DNA of 64,000 nt from assembly GCF_019655435.1 (NCBI RefSeq), contig NZ_BPFH01000005.1, forward strand, positions 310,001 through 374,000. Reading direction: 5' to 3'. The number at the start of each line of letters is the position of its first letter. Position 1 is the first letter of the stretch. Below are positions 51,548 to 60,569 of the stretch, piece after piece. The position numbers and the translations under genes were made by a program. The notes under the pieces were generated by a model. The model had not been told where the DNA came from. It made no database searches and saw nothing but the letters and a program-made list of their open reading frames with translations. The stretch is from Jannaschia pagri (GTDB lineage Bacteria; Pseudomonadota; Alphaproteobacteria; Rhodobacterales; Rhodobacteraceae).

Positions 51548-53263
51548 TCATTCGCCGATCCGGTACCAATCGGCGATGTTCCAGAGCTCGCTGTCCCAAA
51601 CGTTCAGCTTCACGCCACCCAAGGTGTTGGCGTGGGCCGACAGACGACCACGGTGCACCAGCGGGATCATCCCACCGCGCTCAATGATCATGTCGTTGAG
51701 CTGCTTGGCGATCTCCGCGCGGGCTTCAATGCCGGACGTGCGGGCCAGTTCAGCCCAGAGCGCGTCATACTCCGGATCGCAGAAGCGCGAGATGTTCTCA
51801 CCCTGCCACTGGGTCGCGGGGCTCGGCGCCTTGTCGCAGAGACCGTTGCCAAGATAGGCCTGCGGATCAGTGCCATTGAAGGTATTCGCGTACATCTCCA
51901 CGTCGGCATAAAACTTCTGGAAGGTATCGGGCGACCCCGCGTCCCCGCCGAAGAAGACCGATGCGTTGATGTTGCGCAGCTCGGTCGCGATGCCGATCTC
52001 CTGCCACCACTCCTTGATCAGAGCCTGGAAGTCCTGACGCACCGCGTTGGTCGAGGTCTGATAGAGAACGCGCAGCTCAATGCCGTCCTTTTCGCGCACG
52101 CCATCGCCGTTGGCATCGACCCAACCGGCTTCCTCCAGCATGGCCTTGGCGCCGTCCAGATCCTGGGTGGAACAATCGATGGACGTCGAGGCAAAGACCT
52201 CGGGTGCGGGCACCCAGTTGCAGCCGACCTTACCGGCCTGGCCGTAGCCGATTTCCACCAGAAGCGGGCGGTCAATGGCCATGGACATGGCCTTATAGAC
52301 CGCCGGATCGCTCAGGAACGGATGGGGGCGGACAACCGACCGCTCATCGGGACCCAGCGCCGGATCGGGGTTGGTATTGTTGAGCATGATCCGCTCGACC
52401 AGGGGACCGAAGCCCGCGACCGGCGTGCCCAAGCCACCCTCTTCCATCTGCGCGATGACCTCGGGGGCCAATTGCAGGTTCCAGGCGTAGTCGAACTCAC
52501 CGGTCTGCATCACGGCGCGACCGGCGGCATCCGCGTCACCGCCACCCTTGAAGTTCACGCTCGCGAAGGCGGGCTTGCCCTCTTCGCGGTAGTTCGGGTT
52601 CGCCGACAGCGAGATCACGTCATTGGTGCGGAATTCATCCACCACAAACGGGCCAGTGCCGATGGGGCCGAAGTTCTGCTCGGTACAGGTCGAGGCCGCC
52701 GCGCCCACGCATGGCTCAAACTGGGCCTCTTGCAGGATCGGGCTCTCGCCCCCCACAAAGGCGCTGTAGGGATAGGGCTGCGGTTCGGAGAAGGTGACCA
52801 CAACGGTCAGGTCGTCCGGCGTCTCGACGGACGAGATGCCCTCAAACTTGGTCACCTGGGCGCAACCACCCTCGGGATGGGTGCAATACTCATAGGTGAA
52901 CTTGACGTCCGCGCTGGTGAACGGCGTGCCGTCGGACCAGACCAGCCCCTCCTTCAGCGTCCAGGTCACCTGGGTCAGGTCTTCGGAAATGCCTCCGTTA
53001 TCAACCGTCGGCACCTCGGCGGCCAACCATGGCTGGATCGTGCCCGTCTCATCGAACCGGGCCAACGGCTCTACGATTAGCGACGCGCTCTCCACATCCT
53101 TTGTCCCCCCGGACAAGAATGGGTTCAACGTGGATGGCGCCTGCCAATAGATGATGTTGACCTGGCCATCGCGGCCACGCTCGCCCACGTGGCCGTCGGC
53201 ATGGGCCATGGGGACCAGGGCCAGGCTCGCCACGGCGCTGAGCAAAGCTGTTTTCACGGACAT
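51548..53263 (-). CDS. Peptide-type ABC transporter substrate-binding protein
   Basis: The 571-residue periplasmic protein of the SBP_bac_5 family has a signal peptide (cleavage near AHADG, residue 23). Family features are NIIYWQAPSTLNPFL near 37, LTWTLKEGLVWSDGTPFTSADVKFTYEY near 100, IGTGPFVVDEF near 195 and a C-terminal domain with RVLYQTSTNAVRQDFQALIKEWWQEIGI. AAGGAGAG lies eight bases before the ATG at 53263. Several Cys pairs in the mature part are unusual for this family. The substrate is probably a peptide or similar solute. Confidence 0.93.
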   Translation of the reverse strand: MSVKTALLSAVASLALVPMAHADGHVGERGRDGQVNIIYWQAPSTLNPFLSGGTKDVESASLIVEPLARFDETGTIQPWLAAEVPTVDNGGISEDLTQVTWTLKEGLVWSDGTPFTSADVKFTYEYCTHPEGGCAQVTKFEGISSVETPDDLTVVVTFSEPQPYPYSAFVGGESPILQEAQFEPCVGAAASTCTEQNFGPIGTGPFVVDEFRTNDVISLSANPNYREEGKPAFASVNFKGGGDADAAGRAVMQTGEFDYAWNLQLAPEVIAQMEEGGLGTPVAGFGPLVERIMLNNTNPDPALGPDERSVVRPHPFLSDPAVYKAMSMAIDRPLLVEIGYGQAGKVGCNWVPAPEVFASTSIDCSTQDLDGAKAMLEEAGWVDANGDGVREKDGIELRVLYQTSTNAVRQDFQALIKEWWQEIGIATELRNINASVFFGGDAGSPDTFQKFYADVEMYANTFNGTDPQAYLGNGLCDKAPSPATQWQGENISRFCDPEYDALWAELARTSGIEARAEIAKQLNDMIIERGGMIPLVHRGRLSAHANTLGGVKLNVWDSELWNIADWYRIGE

Positions 53264-53630
53264 AAATGATCTCTCCTTGTTGACGCTGCCGGGACCGCCC
53301 CCCTCAGGTTGGCTGGTCAGGCGAGTCTGTTGCCCGCCACGTCCCCCCTCTCCGAAGGCTCCATGGTGGGATGCGGTGCTGGGCCCCTTCTGCGGAGACC
53401 GTGTGGCCGACGACCGCAAAGGCCAACGACTCTCGTATGACAAACAGATGATGTGCGAATTGCAAGCGTCTTGGTCGTGCCACCAGGGCAAGCGACCGAT
53501 AAGACGGCAGCGCCGCGCCCAGACGATCAAACGCGCGGCAAATCCGAACACCATCTTTACACCGCAGGTTCGGTCATGTTCGGTGATCGGCAATCGACCC
53601 CGTCAGAGGGCCGGACCTGCGGGAGAAACC
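53264..53630. promoter_or_regulatory. Divergent regulatory region of the ABC transporter locus
   Basis: These 367 bases hold no gene and separate the minus-strand binding protein and permeases from the plus-strand double ATPase. Divergent promoters must be here. I cannot identify reliable -35/-10 boxes or an inverted-repeat operator. Confidence 0.45.
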
Positions 53631-55487
53631 ATGTTAGAAACTGCCCAGCCGCCGCACCATCAGACCGACCGCGTGCCCGTCGCCTCATTCGACCGGCTCC
53701 GGGTCGAGTTTCAAACGCGGGGCGGCAGAGTCGTCGGCGTCGATGACGTGAGCTTTGACGTTTTTCCCGGCGAAACCGTCGCCGTGGTGGGGGAAAGCGG
53801 GTCCGGCAAATCGGTGTCATCGCTGTCGCTGATGCGATTGGTGGAGTTTGGCGGCGGCCAAATCACCGGTGGGCGCCTGTTGTTCGATCAGGGCGACGGG
53901 GCCCCGCCCATCGATGTGGCAGAGGGCAATCCCCATGACCGGCGCGCCCTGCGCGGGGCCGAAATCGGCATGATCTTCCAGGAGCCGATGACGGCGCTCA
54001 ACCCTGTCTTCACGCTGGAAAAGCAACTGACCGAAGGGTTGATCGAGCATCGCGGCCTGACCAAAGCCCAGGCCCGCGCGCGGGCCTTGGATCTGTTGCG
54101 ACAGGTGCGCATCCCCGAGCCGGAGCGCCGCCTGTCCCAATACCCCCATGAATTGTCCGGTGGGATGCGCCAGCGCGTTGTGATCGCCATGGCCCTGGCC
54201 TGCGAACCCCGCATGTTGATCGCCGATGAGCCGACCACCGCGCTCGACGTCACGATCCAAGCGGAAATCCTGGCCCTGATCGACCGGCTGAAGCGAGAGA
54301 CAGGCACAGCCGTTATGTTTATCACCCATGACATGGCCGTGGTCGCGCAGATGGCCGACCGCGTCGTGGTCATGTACCGCGGCCGCAAGGTTGAGGAAGG
54401 TCCCGTCGAGCAGATCTTTGCGGCCCCGCAACATGCCTACACCAGGGCGCTTTTGGCGGCGGTCCCTCGATTGGGTGAAATGCAGGGCACCAGCCTGCCC
54501 GCCCCCATGAAGCTGATGGGGCGAGAGGGACAGAACCTTGACCCCATTCCGGGCACCGGCGAGACTCTGTTGGAGGTCAATAACCTTACCGTCCGCTTTC
54601 CGGTCCGTGGCGGGTTGCTGCGGCGACACATCTCGAACGTCCACGCGGTGGAAGACGTCAGCTTTTCGATCAACCGCGGCCAGACGCTCAGCCTCGTGGG
54701 CGAATCGGGCTGCGGGAAATCCTCCTGCGGGCGGGCCGTCTTGCGATTGGTGGAGCCTGTGTCGGGCCAGATCGCCATCGACGGCACCGACATCATGGCG
54801 CTGAACCAAACCGATCTGCGCAGCGCCCGGCGCGACATGCAGATGATTTTCCAAGATCCCTTCGCCTCGCTCAATCCGCAGCGTCAACTGGCGGACCAAG
54901 TATCGGAACCCATGGAGAATTACGGCCTCCATACCCGGTCGGAACGCCTAGACCGCGTGGCGCAACTGTTTGACCGCGTGGAACTGCCGCGCAGCTTCAT
55001 GCGCCGGTACCCGCACGAAATGTCAGGCGGCCAACGGCAACGGATCGCCATCGCCCGCGCGCTAGCCCTGAACCCCAAGTTGATTGTCGCCGACGAGAGC
55101 GTGTCGGCCCTGGACGTCAGCGTGCAGGCGCAGGTGCTGAACCTGATGATGGAACTGCAAGCGGAGTTGGGTCTCAGCTATCTGTTCATCAGCCACGACA
55201 TGGCCGTCGTCGAGCGGGTGAGCCACCAAGTGGGTGTGATGTATTTGGGCCGGATCGTTGAAATCGGCCCCCGTGCCGCCGTCTTCGAAAACCCGCAACA
55301 CCCCTACACCCGGGCGTTGATGAGCGCCGTCCCCGTGGCCGATCCCACCCAGCGCAAGTCGGAGCGGGACCTGAATTTCAAGCCGATCCCCTCGCCCATT
55401 CACCCAATCGACCATGCGCCCGAACCCTCCCACTACCGAGAGGTGTCGCTCGGTCATATGGTCCTCGAAACCGACAGCGGCTATTAG
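53631..55487 (+). CDS. Fused double ATPase of peptide-type ABC transporter (DppD-DppF)
   Basis: The 618-residue protein joins two ATPase domains. The first (about 14-290) has VVGESGSGKSVSSLSLMRL, LSGGMRQRVVIAMAL and LIADEPTTALD. The second (about 318-600) has LVGESGCGKSSCGRAV, MSGGQRQRIAIARAL and LIVADESVSALDVS. Both have oligopeptide-type C-terminal HPYTRALxxAVP. Second Walker B has S in place of the usual PT. It resembles GsiA. GGGAG lies before the ATG at 53631. It powers the permeases encoded divergently. Confidence 0.94.
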   Translation: MLETAQPPHHQTDRVPVASFDRLRVEFQTRGGRVVGVDDVSFDVFPGETVAVVGESGSGKSVSSLSLMRLVEFGGGQITGGRLLFDQGDGAPPIDVAEGNPHDRRALRGAEIGMIFQEPMTALNPVFTLEKQLTEGLIEHRGLTKAQARARALDLLRQVRIPEPERRLSQYPHELSGGMRQRVVIAMALACEPRMLIADEPTTALDVTIQAEILALIDRLKRETGTAVMFITHDMAVVAQMADRVVVMYRGRKVEEGPVEQIFAAPQHAYTRALLAAVPRLGEMQGTSLPAPMKLMGREGQNLDPIPGTGETLLEVNNLTVRFPVRGGLLRRHISNVHAVEDVSFSINRGQTLSLVGESGCGKSSCGRAVLRLVEPVSGQIAIDGTDIMALNQTDLRSARRDMQMIFQDPFASLNPQRQLADQVSEPMENYGLHTRSERLDRVAQLFDRVELPRSFMRRYPHEMSGGQRQRIAIARALALNPKLIVADESVSALDVSVQAQVLNLMMELQAELGLSYLFISHDMAVVERVSHQVGVMYLGRIVEIGPRAAVFENPQHPYTRALMSAVPVADPTQRKSERDLNFKPIPSPIHPIDHAPEPSHYREVSLGHMVLETDSGY

Positions 55488-55602
55488 GTGGCGGACATTT
55501 TGTGCAACGACCCTCAGGGCACCCGGAGGCGCCCTGCCAAGTCGAACTGCCGGACGCGATCCAGCAGGCCCCCCCATAGCCCAAGACCATGACTGGACCC
55601 CG

Positions 55603-56760
55603 ATGACCCAGCTTTCCGCCCGCGCCATCCTCGACCGCCTGGTGTCCTTTCCCACGGTCAGCCGCGACTCCAACCTGGACCTTGTGGATTGGGTGGAACA
55701 CTACCTGGGCACCCACGGCGTCTCGGCCCGCCGGGTCTATGACGCCACGGGCACCAAAGCCGCGCTCTACGCCAACGTTGGACCCGAAGTGCCAGGCGGG
55801 GTTGTTCTGTCCGGTCACACCGACGTTGTCCCCGTCGATGGCCAAGACTGGACAACCGACCCTTGGACCGTGACCGAACGGGACGGAAAGCTGTTTGGAC
55901 GCGGCACCTGCGACATGAAGGGCTTCGACGCGCTCGCCCTCGCCATGGTGCCCTATGCCCTGGACCGAGGCATCACCCGCCCCCTGCAACTGGCCTTCAG
56001 CTATGACGAAGAAATCGGCTGCGTCGGGGCGCCGCCCATGATCGACGACATGGTCACCCACCTGCCCCGCGCCGCTGCCGCCATTATCGGAGAGCCGACC
56101 CTGCTCCGCCCCGTCACCGGCCACAACGCCAGCGTCATGTTCCGCATCCATGTCCATGGCTTTGAGGTCCATTCGTCAAAGCTGCCCGAAGGTGTGAGCG
56201 CCATCCACGAAGCGGGCCGCATCCTGCATTGGGTGAATGAGGCCAATGCCCGCATTCAAGCCCAGACACCTGATCCGGTGTCTGCCCTGTTCGATCCGCC
56301 GTTCACGACCGTGCATGTGGGCATGATCCAGGGCGGCACGGCCCACAACATCACCGCCAAAGACTGTCACCTGAACGTCGGCTTCCGCTGTCCAGCGGGT
56401 GACGACCCCGAAACCTATGCAGTGGATCTGACAGAGGTCCTGGAGGCCCTGGACGCCTCTCTCCGGGCGCGCCACCCCAAAGCTGGCGTCACCTTTGAGC
56501 GCAACTTCGGTGTTCCCGGCCTGCGCCCCGAGGCGGAGGGCACCGCCGAGACTCTGATCCGACGCCTGACCGGGGACAATGCCCCCCATGTGGTGACCTA
56601 TGGGACCGAGGCTGGCCAATTCCAAGAGCGCGGGTATTCCGCCGTGGTCTGTGGCCCTGGCGATATCGCCCAAGCCCATCAGCCCGATGAATGGATCGCC
56701 AAAGACCAATTCGAAGCGGGCGAAGCCCTGCTGCGCCGGGTGGTCGACACCCTGGTCTAG
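55603..56760 (+). CDS. argE: Acetylornithine deacetylase (ArgE-like)
   Basis: The 385-residue M20 peptidase-fold enzyme removes acetyl from N-acetylornithine in arginine synthesis. Motifs are VVLSGHTDVVPVDGQDW near residue 68, FGRGTCDMKGFDA near 98, YDEEIGCVGAPPM near 130, IGEPT near 158 and VTYGTEAGQFQERGYSAVVCGPG near 335. Many roseobacters use other acetylornithine routes, so another acylated amino acid is possible. The ATG at 55603 is the first in frame with the family. Confidence 0.9.
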   Translation: MTQLSARAILDRLVSFPTVSRDSNLDLVDWVEHYLGTHGVSARRVYDATGTKAALYANVGPEVPGGVVLSGHTDVVPVDGQDWTTDPWTVTERDGKLFGRGTCDMKGFDALALAMVPYALDRGITRPLQLAFSYDEEIGCVGAPPMIDDMVTHLPRAAAAIIGEPTLLRPVTGHNASVMFRIHVHGFEVHSSKLPEGVSAIHEAGRILHWVNEANARIQAQTPDPVSALFDPPFTTVHVGMIQGGTAHNITAKDCHLNVGFRCPAGDDPETYAVDLTEVLEALDASLRARHPKAGVTFERNFGVPGLRPEAEGTAETLIRRLTGDNAPHVVTYGTEAGQFQERGYSAVVCGPGDIAQAHQPDEWIAKDQFEAGEALLRRVVDTLV

Positions 56761-56856
56761 GGCAGCACTCGGGCTGCCGCTGCCCCAAGGCCCCGCCTTC
56801 ATGCCACCGCCCAGGGGTCGCACAGGCCCGGAAGCAACACGCGCGGCCGCGCCGCT

Positions 56857-58194
56857 TCAGGAAGAGGCGGGCGACCGCTTGCTCCGCTCTGTTCCGGCGG
56901 GGGCTGCTTGGGGCAAACGCGGATCGGACATGGTGATCAACCGCGCCGCATTCTGACGCGTCACAAAGGTCCAGAGCCAGTTCCAGGCCACGACAAACCG
57001 ACTGCGCGTGCCGATCAGGAAATAGATATGGGCAATGCCCCATACCCACCACGCCACGGCGCCCGTCAGGGTCACGCGCCCGAAATCCGCGATAGCGGCC
57101 CGCCGGCCCAAGGTCGCAAGGTTCCCGGCATGGCGGTAGACAAACGGCCCAGGCGCTCCCCGCGCGCCCAGTCGCGCGCGAATAACGGCTGCCACATAGG
57201 CCCCCATTTGCTTGGCGGCGGGCGCAATGCCGGGCACCGCCTGACCGGCTGTGTCGCTGACCGAGGCCGCATCCCCCACGACAAAAATGTCGGGGTGCGA
57301 TGCCAGACTTAGATCCGGCCCCACAAAGGCGCGACCGGCACGATCCCGCGAGGCACCCACCCAAGACGCGGCTGGCGACGCCTGGACGCCCGCGGCCCAA
57401 ATGATCGTGCGGCATGGGATGCGTCTGTCGCCAACCATGACCGCATCGGCGGAGCAGCCCGTCACCGCGTCACCGGTCATCACCTCGACCCCCAAGCCTG
57501 CCAAGGACTGTCGGGCGTAAGCGGACAATTGCTCAGGAAAGGCGGACAAAACCGTCGGACCCGCCTCAATCAACAGCACCCGCGCTGCCCGCGTGTCGAT
57601 CCGCCGAAAATCGCGGGGCAAGATGCGATGGGCCAGCTCGGCAATGATCCCCGCCAATTCCACACCCGTGGGGCCCGCGCCGATCACAGCGAAGGTCAGA
57701 TGGGCGGCCCGCGCTTCTGGGTCGTCCTCTGTCTCGGCCATCTCAAAGGCCTGGAGCACCTTGCGACGGATCCGCGTCGCATCCTCTAGGGTTTTCAGAC
57801 CGGGCGCATGGGCCTCCCACGCGTCATGACCAAAGTAGGAGTGCCGCGCCCCCGTGGCCAGGACGAGGTAATCATAAGAAACGGGCGCACCCCGCTTTAG
57901 TAAAACGCAACGTTTTGAGGTGTCTACGCCCGTCACACGGCCCATCAGGGTGGTCACATCCTGCCGATCCCGGAAAAGTTGGCGGAGCGGCCAAGCGATC
58001 TCCGACGGCGCGAGGATGGTTGTCGCCGCCTGGTACAACAACGGCTGGAACAGGTGGTGGTTGCGCTGATCGATCAGTGTAATCCGCGCCCCCGCGCCGC
58101 GCAGGGATTTGATACACTGCACCCCCGCAAAACCGCCCCCCACGACGACGACATGGGGGCGTTTGTCAGGTATTGGCTGATGTGCGGTCTTCAT
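56857..58194 (-). CDS. ndh: Type II NADH dehydrogenase (NDH-2)
   Basis: The 445-residue flavoprotein transfers electrons from NADH to quinone without pumping protons. It has the FAD Rossmann motif VVVGGGFAGVQCIKSL near 17, LVLATGARHSYFGHDAWE near 109, the NADH motif FAVIGAGPTGVELAG near 168, and FVVGDAASVS near 297. The C-terminal WWVWGIAHIYFLIGTRSR is the membrane-anchor region. It is convergent with argE and divergent from the M20 gene. Confidence 0.94.
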   Translation of the reverse strand: MKTAHQPIPDKRPHVVVVGGGFAGVQCIKSLRGAGARITLIDQRNHHLFQPLLYQAATTILAPSEIAWPLRQLFRDRQDVTTLMGRVTGVDTSKRCVLLKRGAPVSYDYLVLATGARHSYFGHDAWEAHAPGLKTLEDATRIRRKVLQAFEMAETEDDPEARAAHLTFAVIGAGPTGVELAGIIAELAHRILPRDFRRIDTRAARVLLIEAGPTVLSAFPEQLSAYARQSLAGLGVEVMTGDAVTGCSADAVMVGDRRIPCRTIIWAAGVQASPAASWVGASRDRAGRAFVGPDLSLASHPDIFVVGDAASVSDTAGQAVPGIAPAAKQMGAYVAAVIRARLGARGAPGPFVYRHAGNLATLGRRAAIADFGRVTLTGAVAWWVWGIAHIYFLIGTRSRFVVAWNWLWTFVTRQNAARLITMSDPRLPQAAPAGTERSKRSPASS

Positions 58195-58335
58195 CTTGCG
58201 AACTCCGTCTCAAGGAGGACTCGGTGATGTTCGACCGATCTTACGCAGGGTCAGCCACCGGGTACAATCGCCGATCGCCGCACCCCTTGCACCGCCCCCG
58301 CATCGGCGTACCTTCCTCCAGGAAGGAGACCGCCC

Positions 58336-59505
58336 ATGCCCGTCAAAAACCGTTTCGCCGAACTGCTGCCCGACATCACCGCCTGGCGCCGGGACCTGCA
58401 TGAGCACCCGGAAATCCTTTTTGAGACCCATCGCACCTCGGGGATCGTGGCCGAGAAGTTGCGCGCCTTTGGCTGCGACGACGTAGTCGAGGGGATCGGA
58501 CGGACCGGCGTCGTTGGCGTCATCCACGGCGCGTCGACAGCCTCGGGCAAGGTCATCGGCCTGCGTGCCGATATGGACGCCCTACCGATCCTTGAGGCGA
58601 CGGGCCTGGACTACGCCTCCAAGACGGCTGGCGCCATGCACGCCTGTGGCCACGACGGGCACACGGCCATGCTCCTGGGCGCCGCGCAGTACCTGTGCGA
58701 GACGCGGAATTTCGACGGCACCGTGGTCGTGATCTTCCAGCCCGCCGAAGAAGGCGGCGGCGGCGGCAAAGAGATGTGCGACGACGGCATGATGGACCGC
58801 TGGAACATCCAAGAAGTCTACGGCATGCACAATTGGCCCGGCAGACCGGTCGGCAGCTTTTCCATCCGCCCGGGCGCCTTCTTTGCTGCGACCGACCAAT
58901 TTGACATCACGCTAGAGGGGCGCGGCGGACATGCGGCCAAACCCCAAGAGGTCGTGGACACGACTCTCATGGCCGCCCATTTCGTCACATCCGTCCAAAG
59001 CATCGTGTCCCGGAATGCCGATCCGGTGAAGCAAATCGTGGTCTCAGTCACGTCCTTCGAGACATCGTCTAAGGCATTCAACGTCATCCCCCAAAAGGTG
59101 GAGATCCGCGGCACGGTCCGCACCATGGCGGAAGACCAGCGTGACTTGGCCGAGGACCGCATCCGAGAGATCGCCGCTGGCGTCTGCGCCACATTCGGCG
59201 GCACGGCAGAGGTCACCTACCACCGGGGCTATCCGGTCATGGTGAACCACGAGGAACAGACGGAGTTTGCCGCCGACGTGGCGCGCGCCGTCTCTGGCGA
59301 CTGCGAGGATGCGCCCCTGGTCATGGGCGGCGAAGACTTTGCCTTCATGCTAGAGGAACGGCCGGGCGCATATATTCTAGTCGGAAATGGCGATACGGCG
59401 CCCGTCCATCATCCTGAATACAACTTCACAGACGAGGCCATTCCCGCCGGCTGTTCTTGGTGGGCTGAAATCGTCGAACGGCGACTTCCAAATGCGTCGG
59501 TGTAG
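58336..59505 (+). CDS. M20 aminoacylase/amidohydrolase family protein
   Basis: The 389-residue metalloenzyme has MHACGHDGHTAMLLGAA near residue 98, FQPAEEGGGGGKEMCDDG near 134, YGMHNWPG near 161 and MGGEDFAFMLEERPGAYILVGNG near 335. The layout matches HipO/AmaB-like enzymes that hydrolyse N-acyl amino acids or hippurate. AAGGAGA lies seven bases before the ATG at 58336. Substrate is unknown. Confidence 0.92.
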   Translation: MPVKNRFAELLPDITAWRRDLHEHPEILFETHRTSGIVAEKLRAFGCDDVVEGIGRTGVVGVIHGASTASGKVIGLRADMDALPILEATGLDYASKTAGAMHACGHDGHTAMLLGAAQYLCETRNFDGTVVVIFQPAEEGGGGGKEMCDDGMMDRWNIQEVYGMHNWPGRPVGSFSIRPGAFFAATDQFDITLEGRGGHAAKPQEVVDTTLMAAHFVTSVQSIVSRNADPVKQIVVSVTSFETSSKAFNVIPQKVEIRGTVRTMAEDQRDLAEDRIREIAAGVCATFGGTAEVTYHRGYPVMVNHEEQTEFAADVARAVSGDCEDAPLVMGGEDFAFMLEERPGAYILVGNGDTAPVHHPEYNFTDEAIPAGCSWWAEIVERRLPNASV

Positions 59506-60072
59506 GACCGGTAGCTGTCGGCCTGGCGTCTATTTCGCGGTTTGGAAGGTGAGCGTTGACCAGCGCTGATCGTTTCCAGTTAATCCACCTGCCGATTAAC
59601 TAGCCCAGGCTCGGTTTTGTTAGGCCTCGCGGGGCTGCTCAGGTTAAAAACATATGATGAGCGGGACTATCCCGCTCAATTTATTTTACGAGAAAGCGAT
59701 AGGTTACTGCACACCAGTCCGGACGAGCGCAACGTGGTCCTAAAGTATACCAAGCGCTGCTCCCTATGGCGTTACCAGATTGAGATCATGTGGGGAGTGC
59801 AAAAGACTGGCGACATGCGACGACATGGCACGTCAAATCTCGAAAGTCGTTCTGCCAGAAATCATCCTTGCAGCTACGATCTTAACTGCATTTCACACTC
59901 ATTAGACCCATTCCAGGCGGCATTGGTCCAGCGAGAGCTCAACCCACTGCACCACCAAACGCATCTTAGCCGACAAGAAACAATTAATCCTTGCAGACAG
60001 TCTCAATTTCGAATTGCCAATTGATCCAGATCTCTTAAGCAAAAACAGACCTTAGAACGAATCGGATAATCA
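59506..60072. other. AT-richer intergenic island
   Basis: These 567 bases are visibly lower in GC than the rest of the window. An open frame from a TTG at 59617 to 60024 (135 codons) has no ribosome site and no recognisable motifs, so I do not call it. No target-site duplications or terminal repeats are visible. Recent acquisition or gene decay is possible. Confidence 0.45.
59658..59687 (+). terminator. Rho-independent terminator after the M20 gene
   Basis: TGAGCGGGA-CTA-TCCCGCTCA is a perfect 9-bp stem with 3-nt loop, followed by ATTTATTTT. It lies about 150 bp beyond the M20 gene stop. Confidence 0.65.
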
Positions 60073-60501
60073 ATGAAACTCTTCACTGCGATCCTTGCAT
60101 TTCTCATTTTAGCCTATTCCGACCCAGCTAGCGCCCAAGGCCGGGTTTCAGTGGCCTCGAAGGGCGATGATGCCACGGTCTGGGCCACAGGCTGGGGCGG
60201 CGGCGGATCGGGCAATCTCGTGGTGGTGTGGTCTCCGGCCAGCCTCAACGACGGTCGCGTCGGCATCTGCGGGGTCTACGCGCTGACCAATGCGACCTTG
60301 CGACAAGGCGCGAACCAAGTTCTTGGACGTGCCGTCGTGCGTGTGGACGGTCAGGTCGTTCATCGCAACCTGCGTCGCTTGGCCAAGGCGTCCAGCGTAG
60401 GCAGCCTCGGGTCTACAACCCCCGCCTGCATCCCAACGAATGCGCAAGGGAAATGGGACAGCGTGGAAATCACCTTCGGCAACGGATCCTTCCGGAACTG
60501 A
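60073..60501 (+). CDS. Small exported protein, unknown function
   Basis: The 142-residue product has a signal peptide (cleavage near ASA-QGR, residue 22). The mature part has a Gly-rich segment WATGWGGGGSGNLVVVW near residue 42, two Cys in GICGVY and TPACIP that could form a disulfide, and a C-terminal VEITFGNGSFRN. The 5' end is AT-rich like the island before it, while the rest returns to local GC. No ribosome site is strong. I do not recognise the family. Confidence 0.6.
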   Translation: MKLFTAILAFLILAYSDPASAQGRVSVASKGDDATVWATGWGGGGSGNLVVVWSPASLNDGRVGICGVYALTNATLRQGANQVLGRAVVRVDGQVVHRNLRRLAKASSVGSLGSTTPACIPTNAQGKWDSVEITFGNGSFRN

Positions 60502-60569
60502 GGCTTGCTGCATCGCCACGCATCGGTCGTTTGGGTCGCACCCCGGGCAGTCTCCTCGGGGCGGCGACC

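Noticed and set aside
51632-53080. Open frame of 482 codons antisense to the ABC binding protein
   Set aside because: Shadow of a well-supported gene with signal peptide and ribosome site on the other strand.
59617-60024. 135-codon frame from a TTG in the AT-richer island
   Set aside because: No ribosome site, no motifs and mixed composition; kept only as a note in the island entry.
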